Shown here: positions 1 to 6,958 of the stretch, in pieces
How the letters are laid out: each line of letters starts with the position of its first letter
Position numbering within the stretch: the first letter of the stretch is position 1
Source: CAYWNA01 sp964459305
Lineage (GTDB): Bacteria; Planctomycetota; Planctomycetia; Pirellulales; Pirellulaceae
Reading direction: 5' to 3'
Length of the DNA stretch: 16,270 nucleotides
Assembly (NCBI GenBank): GCA_964459305.1
Contig: CAYWNA010000288.1
Span: forward strand, 1 to 16,270
Notes under the pieces: generated by a model
Told to the model about the DNA's origin: nothing
Database searches by the model: none
Seen by the model: the letters and a program-made list of their open reading frames with translations, nothing else
Program-made: the position numbers and the translations under genes

Positions 1-37
1 GGGGCCTTCCCCTGCGCCCCCACAGGGGGTTGCGATT

Positions 38-64
38 CCGGGGGCTCGCTGCGCTCGACCCCGG
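38..64. repeat. GC-rich palindromic element at the window edge
   Basis: The six-base arms CCGGGG (38-43) and CCCCGG (59-64) enclose a loop with its own short self-complementarity (GCTCGCTGCGC). It lies 46 bases past the stop codon of the minus-strand DUF4838 gene, so it could act as a rho-independent-like hairpin for that transcript, but no T-run follows on that strand. It may instead be a dispersed planctomycete palindrome; that is recollection of similar sequences, not tested. Nothing else is recognisable in 1-109. Confidence 0.35.
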
Positions 65-109
65 CCACCCTTGCCCTGTCATTCTTTCAACCTATTCTCT
101 CGCGGAGTC

Positions 110-1909
110 TTATCGTCTTCCGGCTCCGCCCTTGTCGGGATACAGTTTCGGATCCAATCCTCCACTGTCGACCAGGCGCTTTCGCCAACGATAGAGCACG
201 CGGTGCATGTAGAGGTTGTTTCTGTAGTACACGCCGGTAGCCACGCCGTTGTAGTGGTCAGGCCGAGCGAGCAAATCGTCTCGCAAGGCGTCGCCGATCA
301 GGTAGGCATTCTTGAGCAGGTTGAGGCTCTCCTTCTCGTCCTTGTGCTTGGTTGACTTCTGCGCCAAACGAAATGCGGCGGCCAAGCGATCGGTGTAGTC
401 GGTCATGATGGCCACCTTTTCGAGGCGACGTTTCACCGAATCCTCCTCGGCCAATCGTTGCGCTTCTGCCAAGTTTCCCTTGAGTTCCTCAGTGACACGC
501 TCGGTAAAGACCAACGGCGCTCCCGAAGCCGCGCCGCCGGGGATATGGGCTTTGCGCGCCGCCATTCGCGTTTCGAGTATTTCGTGCCAGCGTCGCATCG
601 GCGTGGCTGCCTTTCCGTAGAACTTTGTGTAGAGTTCGTCCAGAACTGCGGGAACGTCAGTCGTGTGATCCCACAGCAGTCGGGCGACGACGTACATGGG
701 GATGAAGTTGGACCAAATGCTGCCCGCCGTGTATTGGGTGTATACGCCCTCAACGCCGATCGACTTGTAGTAGGGGATGTCGACTGCCACCGTGTGCGTG
801 ATGGGCCAGGGCAGGTCCAACCAATTGACCTTCCAGTAGTATTCGTAGAAGTAGACGTGCGGCGTATGCCCCTGCCAAGCGCGGATCAGCTCCCGGTAAC
901 GGCCGTTGGGCTCGCAGGTCGGGTCGTTGACCGGATGTGCCAAACAGGCGGCCGATGGCTGGTAATGGCAAATCACCACCGCCAGGTTCTTGTGCCCGCG
1001 GACCGTCGCGTCGCGCGGTGGCCACGTGTAGGTGTTGTAAGCGCCTACGAGTATCAGTTGATCCGGAAACTTCTCTTGGAGCTTCTCCGCCACCCGGTTG
1101 TAGAGAATCATCTGGCGTCGTGAGTATCCTCGGTCGCGTGGTACTTTGGGGCCGTTCGGATCGGTCGTATCGTCGTCCATCGCACGGCAGTCGTCACATT
1201 CACACCATGACTGGCCATCGGTCGGTGACAGCGATATCAAATCGATGCCCGGTAGTTGCTCAAGCATGGCCCCCATATTCCGGGCGATTTCGCCTGGCAG
1301 CTCAGGGTTCGAGTTGCAGAGTTTTCGTTCGTCAACTCGCGCGGAACGCTTGCCATCGATCAGTGCGAAGAACTCTGGATGTGTCTTGCCATAGTCCACA
1401 TTGGGCAACAAGCGGTTTTGCGTGTGGTAAATGCCAGGATACACAACGAAGGCCCGCGGGAGAGCCGGATCGTCGATGCGATTGGTTCGGTTTCGTAGAT
1501 TCCATTGGGTATCCTTGCCAATCCAACGCATCGCAAATGACGGACTGCGTCTCACGCCGAATTCATCAAAGCGTACAGTTTCCAGACGGGGCACGCACGC
1601 GCCCAGTTCACCCGGCATGTACCAGCGGCCGCCGAGCCGGTCGTAGAGTTCTGCCACCGCCCAGATGTTTCCATAGGGTCCGCCGCCGACCAGAGCCAGA
1701 TCGCGACCCGTGAGCCGAACGACGTAATCCTCCTCGCCAAGTTCGGCACGTTCGGCCGAACTGACGATCCCATCGGTGAATCGCGTGTTACCCAAGAGAA
1801 CTCGGTTGCCATGTGCAGGCTGATCGTCCTTCGCGATCGGCAAGCCAACTAGGCATGCCCAGACCGCGACGTTGCTTAGCACGCACCAAGTGGTTTGTCT
1901 TCGGTTCAT
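110..1909 (-). CDS. Secreted DUF4838 domain protein (glycosidase-like)
   Basis: Predicted 599-residue exported protein. The start at 1909 gives MNRRQ followed by a hydrophobic stretch (roughly residues 9-26) that resembles a signal peptide; the longer reading frame adds 15 polar residues and is less likely. After it comes an alpha-glucuronidase-like N-terminal portion (GGGPYGNIWAVAELYDRLGG, about residues 75-95) and then the DUF4838 region with LISLSPTDGQSW and the CECDDC cysteine cluster (about 236-241), typical of this family in Planctomycetota and Bacteroidota. The DUF4838 family is linked to polysaccharide breakdown but has no settled activity, so no substrate is claimed. It lies 47 bases downstream of the amidohydrolase gene on the same strand and is probably cotranscribed. 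The segment between the signal peptide and VLLGNTRFTD is short for the family (see findings). Confidence 0.85.
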   Translation of the reverse strand: MNRRQTTWCVLSNVAVWACLVGLPIAKDDQPAHGNRVLLGNTRFTDGIVSSAERAELGEEDYVVRLTGRDLALVGGGPYGNIWAVAELYDRLGGRWYMPGELGACVPRLETVRFDEFGVRRSPSFAMRWIGKDTQWNLRNRTNRIDDPALPRAFVVYPGIYHTQNRLLPNVDYGKTHPEFFALIDGKRSARVDERKLCNSNPELPGEIARNMGAMLEQLPGIDLISLSPTDGQSWCECDDCRAMDDDTTDPNGPKVPRDRGYSRRQMILYNRVAEKLQEKFPDQLILVGAYNTYTWPPRDATVRGHKNLAVVICHYQPSAACLAHPVNDPTCEPNGRYRELIRAWQGHTPHVYFYEYYWKVNWLDLPWPITHTVAVDIPYYKSIGVEGVYTQYTAGSIWSNFIPMYVVARLLWDHTTDVPAVLDELYTKFYGKAATPMRRWHEILETRMAARKAHIPGGAASGAPLVFTERVTEELKGNLAEAQRLAEEDSVKRRLEKVAIMTDYTDRLAAAFRLAQKSTKHKDEKESLNLLKNAYLIGDALRDDLLARPDHYNGVATGVYYRNNLYMHRVLYRWRKRLVDSGGLDPKLYPDKGGAGRR

Positions 1910-1920
1910 TGACAATGCAT

Positions 1921-1926
1921 ACCTCC
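1921..1926 (-). promoter_or_regulatory. Ribosome binding site for the DUF4838 gene
   Basis: On the minus strand this reads GGAGGT, 11 bases before the ATG at 1909 and 5 bases before an in-frame TTG at 1915. It rules out the upstream start at 1954 and leaves ATG 1909, or TTG 1915, as the real start. Confidence 0.55.
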
Positions 1927-1956
1927 GTGATACGTTGCGCAAGTGTTGCGTCAAAT

Positions 1957-2811
1957 CTACGGTTTGGTGTCCTCAGTGGCCGGCAGGATCAGGGTGTAGT
2001 GCAGGACCTCTTCCTCACCGTTGCGGTTGGCTTTGGCCAGAACATTGCCATTGGCATCGAAGACGACGCAGCCGCCTTTGCACGCGTAGTCCCAACTCTT
2101 GCCTACCCGGTTGGTGACCAGCATCGGGGCCCCGATCTTGGCGGCGTAGGCTCCGAAAACCGGAAAATCAGGCAGCCCGGCGCGATTGTTCGGGTAGAAA
2201 ACCACGTCGGGCTTTATCAGCCGAGCCCGCTCGATGCAGCGCGGAGCCGCGCCGTCGGCGCAGATGAAACAAATCGCCGTGATCCCATCGATCTGAAAAC
2301 ACTCCGGACCTGTTCCTGTATCGTACCTCGCCCACTCGTTGCGGTAGCCCTTGTCCTCGCCTCGCCAGAGCCAGCTCTTACGGTATTTGTACACCAGACC
2401 TCCGGGACCGACGAAAACCTGGCTAATGTACACCCTGATGCCGTCACGTTCAGACATGCCGAAGCTGATGACGCAGTTGAGCTGTGCGGCCAGCTTCATC
2501 ATTCGTCGGCAGGACGGTCCATTGGGCACGGGCTCGGCCAGTTTCTCCAGACGCGGCGTGTAGTCGGTCAGGCAACCCTCATGGAACATTACCCACCGTG
2601 CCCCATGCTCGGTGGCCTCCCGAGCGAGACGCTCCATCTGATCCAGATTGTGCTCCGTCTTCTCGGGCACCGAGTCGAACTGCACCAGTGCTACCTTGAT
2701 TGACCGCAGCACCCTGTTGTCGGGCGATTCTGCCGCGCCGGCAACCGCTGCACACACGGACAAGCCAAGCCAGCCAACAACCGCCGCCGCTGCGTGTTTC
2801 CGCCCCATCAT
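1957..2811 (-). CDS. Exported carbon-nitrogen hydrolase (nitrilase superfamily)
   Basis: Predicted 284-residue amidohydrolase that would cleave a non-peptide C-N bond. The catalytic Glu-Lys-Cys triad of the superfamily is visible: E78 in WVMFHEG, K145 in YKYRKSW, and C184 in CFICADG. The N-terminus (MMGRKH then AAAAVVGWLGLSVCAAVAGAA) is a good signal peptide, so the enzyme should act outside the cytoplasm. The start at 2811 is preceded by GGAGGTCAAG, a strong binding site; the reading frame is open back to 2889 but that part has no signal-peptide character. It is the first gene of a two-gene unit with the DUF4838 protein, which suggests joint handling of an amide-bearing compound, possibly an N-acetylated or aminated sugar; that link is inference. 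The exact substrate cannot be read from the sequence. Confidence 0.88.
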   Translation of the reverse strand: MMGRKHAAAAVVGWLGLSVCAAVAGAAESPDNRVLRSIKVALVQFDSVPEKTEHNLDQMERLAREATEHGARWVMFHEGCLTDYTPRLEKLAEPVPNGPSCRRMMKLAAQLNCVISFGMSERDGIRVYISQVFVGPGGLVYKYRKSWLWRGEDKGYRNEWARYDTGTGPECFQIDGITAICFICADGAAPRCIERARLIKPDVVFYPNNRAGLPDFPVFGAYAAKIGAPMLVTNRVGKSWDYACKGGCVVFDANGNVLAKANRNGEEEVLHYTLILPATEDTKP

Positions 2812-2937
2812 CTTGACCTCCAATCCTCGTGAGCTCTTGGTGCACGGATCTGCCATCCGCATTTTCACCGCCCGACACGAGCGTGGCAAGACCTCGGATC
2901 GTAGTGCGATGGCTATAATGAATTGAGCTGAACCGGG

Positions 2938-3322
2938 TTAGCCTACAATTAGTATCGAGGGAAATGCGTTTCGTAGCGCCTTGATGATCGACATGGACAA
3001 CAGACTCGTCCGAACAAGTAAGTTCCTCAGTCTTGTCTCGTCCAGGAAGTCGCCCAGCCGAACCGTGTCCCGCTTCGGTATCAGCCCAGCACTTGCCAAT
3101 TTGTCCGCCATCACCTCGTCGAGCCGAGTCAACCACCTGACAGTTTCATCCGGCGGCGACTGCCCGGTGATCGCTGCCGCTGCCAACTGCTCGATGTGCA
3201 CCTTGACCGATTCGGCCGTGCGCCGCGCGCCACCTTGCCAGACGGACAGTGCAGCGCTCGCCATCGCGGAAGCGGAACTGAATTGCTTTACGCCCGTTGG
3301 GTTGTTTGATGATGCTGGCCAT
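2938..3322 (-). pseudogene. Truncated, frameshifted tyrosine recombinase (phage-type integrase) N-terminus
   Basis: The minus strand carries the N-terminal, SAM-like DNA-binding part of a planctomycete-type integrase. From ATG 3322 it reads MASIIKQPNGRKAIQF then RFRDGERCTVRL; the frame then breaks and resumes as RRTAESVKVHIEQLAAA, through VRWLTRLDEVMADKLASAGLIPKR to LGDFLDE. The break fits loss of one G in CTGGGC and an extra GC in a GCGCGC run. After LGDFLDE the sequence no longer resembles the family, and the catalytic domain with its R-H-R-Y residues is absent. The gene is therefore both shifted and 3'-truncated and cannot encode an active recombinase. It is direct evidence that an integrative element once sat here. 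Family assignment is from recalled sequence patterns, without a search. Confidence 0.7.
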
Positions 3323-3373
3323 TTAGAATGTTCCTTGGGTTCTGGTAATGCCGCGTTGTCCGTCGTCGGGCGC

Positions 3374-3427
3374 GCGGCTGTTTTTGTTGTTGGTCGTCCG
3401 GTGGCCGGTGTCACTTCAACCGAAGAA
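3374..3427. repeat. Short dispersed repeat, left copy
   Basis: About 54 bases starting GCGGCTGTTTTTGTTG and ending TTCAACCGAAGAA match 10548-10602 in the same orientation with a few substitutions and a one-base indel. On the minus strand it covers the end of a small membrane-protein frame (FFFG then stop) and the spacer after it. This copy leads into the integrase remnant; the other leads into the STAS gene. Confidence 0.6.
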
Positions 3428-3535
3428 GAAAACAGCGGGCGCCGATGCCATGATCAACGCCCACAACGTGCAGAAAATGGCAAGCTCCCGCCCGCCCAAT
3501 AAATAAACGAGACGCCCCCCCGCTTCAACGGCCAA
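3416..3535 (-). pseudogene. Small membrane protein, C-terminal remnant
   Basis: The minus frame reads LAVEAGGRLVYLLGGREL then AIFCTLWALIMASAPAVFFFG and stops. It contains one hydrophobic segment. It aligns with the end of the protein at 10591-10794 (AGGGSLGYLLGGRGFAFIG ending in TATFFFG), sharing YLLGGR and the terminal FFFG, and the two share the flanking short repeat. The frame is open further upstream to 3697, but there another frame looks coding, so the N-terminal part is not trusted. A run of seven G near 3519 is a possible frameshift point. It lies directly upstream of the integrase remnant and was probably part of the same element. Confidence 0.4.
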
Positions 3536-3596
3536 AACCGCTTCGAAGTCAGGCTTTTTTCTAATTTTCGCGCAATGTCGACCTTCTTTCTGCGTT

Positions 3597-3813
3597 CTAT
3601 TCGGTAGTATCGCGCTGTTCAGGTGGTCCGCCAACGTCTTGGCAGATGTCGGGCTCTCCCTCCTCAATCGCGCGAACCAAATCGGCGACGCTTCCAATTT
3701 TTGTGGACCGGCGAGACGATGGACTTCAAATCATCGTTTGACGAACTCGACGCACCGACAATGGGCGTGGTGCTTGTTGCGTTTTCGTTGGTGGACGCTT
3801 CTTGACCTACCAG
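3597..3813 (-). pseudogene. Small acidic ORF broken at an A5 run
   Basis: On the minus strand a Ser/Thr/Asn-rich frame (GQEASTNENATSTTPIVGAS then SSSNDDLKSIVSPVHK) would continue, if one A were removed from the five-A run at 3698-3702, as IGSVADLVRAIEEGEP then DICQDVGGPPEQRDTTE and stop. The second part has strong protein character (amphipathic helix, acidic). No ATG is visible near the 5' end and the true start is unknown. I do not recognise the family. It sits just upstream of the small membrane-protein remnant and integrase remnant, in the place where small accessory genes of integrative elements are often found. A homopolymer sequencing error is as likely as a real mutation. Confidence 0.35.
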
Positions 3814-3863
3814 TCCAGGTCGTAGGGATAGTTCGACCTGGATGTTGTTGAGCGAAAAATACC

Positions 3864-4301
3864 GTGGATTACCAGATAGCGATTTCAGAGGACAAGCAGT
3901 ATATACGGGTGCGTGTCTCAAACGCTGTCACCGTTGGCTTGGCCAAGCGAATCTTCCGATGTGCATCAGAGCTTACTGAGCAAGACAGTATTTGCAGACT
4001 GCTGATAGATGTGCGGGGATATACAAATCTGTTGGGTGTGATCGACGGATACGAGTTTGCAAACGGAGGTGCGGACAAGGCCGGTTTAACACGCAAGTGG
4101 CAGATTGCAGTTCTGACGAACCCGAGCGAAACGGCGTTTGATTTTCTGGAGACAGTCATGATGAATGCTGGTTTCTGTTTTCGCGTATTTACCCAAGAAG
4201 ATGAGGCACTTGCTTGGGTAAAGCCCCGCCTGCAATCTTCTGCAAGCGAACGCCAAAAAAGGCGTCTTAGGAGTGACGCTACGTCACCGGACTCGGGTTA
4301 G
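3864..4301 (+). CDS. SpoIIAA-like / STAS-SEC14-fold protein
   Basis: Predicted 145-residue cytoplasmic protein with no signal peptide. The start is GTG at 3864; an in-frame TGA lies just upstream at about 3849, so no longer start exists. The order of secondary-structure-like blocks (IRVRVSNAVTV, an amphipathic helix, CRLLIDVRGY, WQIAVLTNPSE, NAGFCFRVFTQEDEALAWV) matches the SpoIIAA-like/SEC14-type small domain often found as a single-domain regulatory or lipid-binding protein. It lacks the DSSG phosphorylation loop of classical anti-sigma antagonists. The C-terminal 25 residues are basic and Ser-rich and may be disordered. No strong binding site precedes it. It is divergent to the decayed element genes at 3416-3813 and is the only apparently intact gene in that zone. 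Function unknown. Confidence 0.6.
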   Translation: MDYQIAISEDKQYIRVRVSNAVTVGLAKRIFRCASELTEQDSICRLLIDVRGYTNLLGVIDGYEFANGGADKAGLTRKWQIAVLTNPSETAFDFLETVMMNAGFCFRVFTQEDEALAWVKPRLQSSASERQKRRLRSDATSPDSG

Positions 4302-4863
4302 GTCACCCCGCTCAGTACCCAACTCACCGAATTGCCAAAGGACAATTCCGCACCTGATGCGGTGTCTCTTCACTTACGCCGCGGTTGTCCCCGACAGCGT
4401 GTTCTGTGCGTCCTGCCAGGGCTGAAGATTTTAAATGCCAGCTTTTTGCTTGCTTATGCCGCGTGTGTGACGTAGGTTTCAATTGGACGTTGACGTTCCC
4501 ATGTATTAACTACGCCACGCTGGTGTGTGTCGGGCGTGGCTTTCCGGGCACTACTGTTGCGGGTGTTCCTTTCGTAGCTGGCCGCGCCGGCCCCATTCCG
4601 GTGCGGCCTTTTTTGTTGCCATCTCGTCCCGCCAACGCAGGAAGCACGCTCAGCCGCCGCTGTGAACGTGTTGCCGCTCCCGACGACACGGCCGCTGACG
4701 ACGATCTGCAACGCCCCAGGGGCGACTCCATATCCCATGCTGCCCTGTAGCTCGGCGTAGGCTTGTTTTTCTTGTGGCGTGAGTTTCCTTCTCATGCCCC
4801 GTTCCGTTCAGCGGGGGCATTAAGAGAAACACCCCGGCAAGAGAGCAGGAGAATGTAGGTTTC
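4302..4863. other. Gene-poor stretch with hairpins
   Basis: About 560 bases without a convincing gene. It contains a perfect 7-bp hairpin (GCCACGC 4514-4520 with GCGTGGC 4534-4540), the strong terminator at 4580-4614, and GCCCC/GGGGC arms at 4796-4818. A minus-strand frame beginning MRRKLTPQEKQAYAELQG at 4795 is plausible for its first 50 residues but then runs through the terminator hairpin, so it was not called. Confidence 0.4.
4580..4614 (+). terminator. Strong rho-independent terminator
   Basis: GGCCGCGCCGG (4580-4590) pairs over 11 positions, with one G-T wobble, with CCGGTGCGGCC (4598-4608) around a 7-base loop. Six T follow at 4609-4614. It is on the plus strand and 279 bases beyond the stop of the SpoIIAA-like gene. 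It may end that transcript with a long 3' UTR, or end a separate small RNA in 4310-4580. Confidence 0.75.
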
Positions 4864-4870
4864 CACGGGA

Positions 4871-5259
4871 TGAGATACCGCCGGCGTGACACAGATCGGT
4901 CAGCAAGATCGATGCGGCCCGTTTCCCCAGGATGTCTCGGAAGCCCCACTTGGTGGCAGCGCACGTGCGGGCCCGGCCTTCGACGATCGGCTCGCCCAGT
5001 CCCATAATGCCGCAGTCCGCGTGGGTTTTCAGGAACAGCCATCTGGGCTGAACCAGCATCGTCTCCAGCTTGGTGATCCGCAGCTTCTCGCCAACGCCAG
5101 CCATTTCGGCGGCTTGGCTGCTTTCCGTTTGCGTGGCGTGCGCGTGTCTCTCTTTTCTTTGCCCCGTAGCGTGCCTACAATGCTTGAGCCACCTGTCGCT
5201 CCCAGTAGTGTGAGGAGGAACGTCCTTCGACGTCCAAGCTGCGATTCGACGTGTTTCAC
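4871..5259 (-). pseudogene. Collapsed mandelate racemase/galactonate dehydratase-type gene (enolase superfamily)
   Basis: From GTG 5259 the minus strand reads MKHVESQLGRRRTFLLTLLG, a twin-arginine-like signal (RRTFLL plus hydrophobic run). The frame is then lost within the basic linker around 5110-5165. A second frame continues EKLRITKLETMLVQPRWL then FLKTHADCGIMGLGEPIVEG and RARTCA, a clear enolase-superfamily N-terminal capping domain of the galactonate-dehydratase type. Directly after that, KWGFRDILGKRAASILLTD then LCHAGGIS resembles a segment near the far end of the barrel domain (the '..PDLCHAGGISE' motif). The intervening part, about 150-200 residues in intact relatives, and everything after HAGGIS are missing. 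The gene therefore has a frameshift, a large internal deletion and a 3' truncation, and cannot make an enzyme. The family call is from recalled motifs. Confidence 0.7.
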
Positions 5260-5391
5260 GGCGGCCTCGTCTTTTTGTCGAGAAACCCAGTCGACAGTGG
5301 GAATTGCCCGTAGGGTGGACTTGAGCAGGTATCATTCGGTTTTCTGAATTCGTCTACACCATTTCAGTGCAAATGCCATTGGAGTTGTCCC

Positions 5392-5883
5392 ATGACGATT
5401 GATACCCGACGAGTGGCCGACCGGCGTACGTTGCGATTCGACACGCTTGACCAGATCCAGGAGGAAGCCGAGCGTCTGGCTGCAAGTGAAGTGAAGCCGC
5501 TGGGGAACTGGAGTGCCGGCCAAGTGCTCGGACACGTGGCGATCGCGATGGAGAAATCGATCGACGGAGCATCCTTCCGCGCGTCTTGGTGGATGCGTCT
5601 GATCGGCCCGTTGATGAAGAAGCGGTTTCTCACCAAGCCGATGCCATCGGGATTTCAGATGCCGGAGGACATGGCTCATGAATTCGCTCCAGGAGAAGAC
5701 AGTACTGTCGAGGAATCTCTATCGTCTTTGCGTCAGGCCATTACCAGGCTCAAATCGGAATCCGTTCGCGATCCGCACCCCGTTTTCGGGGCGCTAACCC
5801 GAGAGGAATGGGACCAACTCCATATGCGCCACGCGGAAATGCACATGAGTTTCCTGGCGCCCGCAGCAGCAAAGGATGGATGA
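5392..5883 (+). CDS. DUF1569 family protein (DinB-like four-helix fold)
   Basis: Predicted 163-residue cytoplasmic protein. GGAG at about 5380 precedes the ATG by seven bases. The visible family signature runs from LGNWSAGQVLGHVAIAMEKS near the N-terminus, with a histidine, to the conserved C-terminal HPVFGALTREEWDQLHMRHA then EMHMSFL, again His-rich. DUF1569 belongs to the DinB/YfiT-like group of small helical proteins that usually hold a metal through three histidines; candidates here are the His in LGHVA and the two in the HMRHAEMH segment. No enzymatic role is established for DUF1569. It stands alone: a pseudogene lies upstream on the other strand and the next operon converges on it, with only two bases between the coding ends. 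It appears complete and of normal length. Confidence 0.85.
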   Translation: MTIDTRRVADRRTLRFDTLDQIQEEAERLAASEVKPLGNWSAGQVLGHVAIAMEKSIDGASFRASWWMRLIGPLMKKRFLTKPMPSGFQMPEDMAHEFAPGEDSTVEESLSSLRQAITRLKSESVRDPHPVFGALTREEWDQLHMRHAEMHMSFLAPAAAKDG

Positions 5884-5885
5884 GG

Positions 5886-6236
5886 CTAACCAACGGAGGA
5901 AGGATTCTGCCGAGCGCCGGTCATCCAGACGACGATCCAGACGACTGCCAGCACGGCGATGAGGATGCTGAAACCTTCCATCTGCCAGAGAATGAAGGAA
6001 AGCACCAACGCAACAACGATCAGCCAATCTCTCCGAGCGGCCGCGGCTCTTGATGCGATCAGAGCCACGATGGCCGCTAGCCAGAGAGCCACATTGGGCA
6101 AGTGATAGTGCCATCGCCATGGGACAATCGCGGGTGGGCTGTCGTTTGGGCCCACCTCGCCGAGCTGCTGTGATACGACAACCCGAATCTCGCTATTGCC
6201 GGTTGTCAGAGGTGCTCGCCACGAGCACGAACACAC
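5886..6236 (-). CDS. Small three-helix membrane protein
   Basis: Predicted 116-residue protein with three hydrophobic segments (LPNVALWLAAIVALIA, WLIVVALVLSFILW, ILIAVLAVVWIVVW), last gene of a three-gene minus-strand operon. From GTG 6236 the first 15 residues are polar and Cys-rich. An alternative ATG overlaps the upstream stop (ATGA at 6243-6246) and begins with signal-like MRRCVFVLVA, but that frame stops after 17 residues. A frameshift joining the two would give a protein with an N-terminal signal; this cannot be decided here. PWRWHYHLPNVALWL resembles a motif seen in planctomycete membrane proteins of unknown function. No specific function is proposed. Confidence 0.5.
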   Translation of the reverse strand: MCSCSWRAPLTTGNSEIRVVVSQQLGEVGPNDSPPAIVPWRWHYHLPNVALWLAAIVALIASRAAAARRDWLIVVALVLSFILWQMEGFSILIAVLAVVWIVVWMTGARQNPSSVG

Positions 6237-6242
6237 ACCGCC

Positions 6243-6773
6243 TCATCCGTATTCGAACGAGCCGGAGCCGATTTCTTCGTCGCCTTCGTAAACGGCAAAC
6301 GTTGGCAGCGCGGATCGTTCCCGATCCAGGTACTTGCGACCGCCGGCATCGTTCAGTTCGTAGTCCAGCGTCAGCGTTCTGCCCAAACGACTTGTTTCTA
6401 CATTCAGTGTCAGTGGGGCGCCGACATTGAGTTCGTGGGGCTGTTCTGGTGCGAGAGTGAACCAGTCATCGTCCGTTCTAGGACGACCGTGGCCGAGATA
6501 ACCGCCCTGCAGATGCACCTCCCGGACGAAGTATCGGCCCGGTGGCAGTGACACGCTTGAAGCCGGTCGTTCAAATTCGTAGACACGATCGGCCTTGTTT
6601 ACCAGCACCAGCCTTTCGATCAGCTTGCCATTGATATTCAGTTGGGCGGTTACAGTGCCTGCGGCGCCTTGTTGCGCGGCCGGTTCCGCAGAGAATGCGG
6701 CGGCTGGAAAGACGATCAGCAAGGCAAGTGCGACGCAACGGCGGATAGGATGGAAGGAGGCCATGTGTGTCAT
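6243..6773 (-). CDS. Secreted protein of unknown function
   Basis: Predicted 176-residue exported protein. The N-terminus (HPIRRC followed by VALALLIVFPAAAFSAEPAA) is a clear signal peptide with likely cleavage after AFSA. The mature part is mainly beta-type sequence: NINGKLIERLVLVNKADRVY, SVSLPPGRYFVREVHLQGGY and LNVGAPLTLNVETSRLGRTL, which suggests a small immunoglobulin-like or carboxypeptidase-regulatory-like sandwich; that is inference. The start may be the ATG at 6773 or the one at 6764. It begins 14 bases after the stop of the shifted end of the preceding gene, and the next gene begins at or across its own stop, so translation of the three is probably coupled. No family recognised. Confidence 0.7.
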   Translation of the reverse strand: MTHMASFHPIRRCVALALLIVFPAAAFSAEPAAQQGAAGTVTAQLNINGKLIERLVLVNKADRVYEFERPASSVSLPPGRYFVREVHLQGGYLGHGRPRTDDDWFTLAPEQPHELNVGAPLTLNVETSRLGRTLTLDYELNDAGGRKYLDRERSALPTFAVYEGDEEIGSGSFEYG

Positions 6774-6787
6774 CGTGCCTGAGTTCG

Positions 6788-6958
6788 TCAGTCGTCTTGG
6801 ACGCGTTCGAGGGCGACCAACATTCGGCCGTCACCTTTCGTGGTCTCCAACTCGGCGGGCGCCTCGGCGCCCTGTCCAAGGGCGAAGCAGATCACGAGGT
6901 CATCGCCTTTGATGGAGTAGGAGCCATCACCTGCCCGCTCGATAAACCGAGAAAGGCT
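6788..6958 (-). pseudogene. Detached C-terminal part of the TIGR03067-type domain
   Basis: In the frame one base behind that of the gene ending at 6892, the minus strand reads RFIERAGDGSYSIKGDDLVI then CFALGQGAEAPAELETTKGD and GRMLVALERVQDD, then TGA at 6788-6790. This is the expected continuation of a TIGR03067 domain (..GIY.I.GD.L.ICFA..). Its stop lies 14 bases before the next gene's ATG, normal operon spacing, which supports this as the ancestral end of the gene. Confidence 0.65.

Noticed and set aside
71..1848. Long plus-strand and alternative minus-strand frames over the DUF4838 gene
   Set aside because: Shadows of a strongly supported gene in a high-GC genome; no ribosome binding sites and low-complexity, Arg/Ser-rich translations.
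3801..3835. TTGACC followed by TAGGGA as promoter of the SpoIIAA-like gene
   Set aside because: Spacing of 15 and a poor -10; it overlaps a simple GACCT/AGGTC inverted repeat and is not convincing.
4454..4795. Minus-strand frame beginning MRRKLTPQEK
   Set aside because: The first 50 residues are plausible, but it runs through a strong terminator hairpin and the tail is basic and featureless. No clear binding site.
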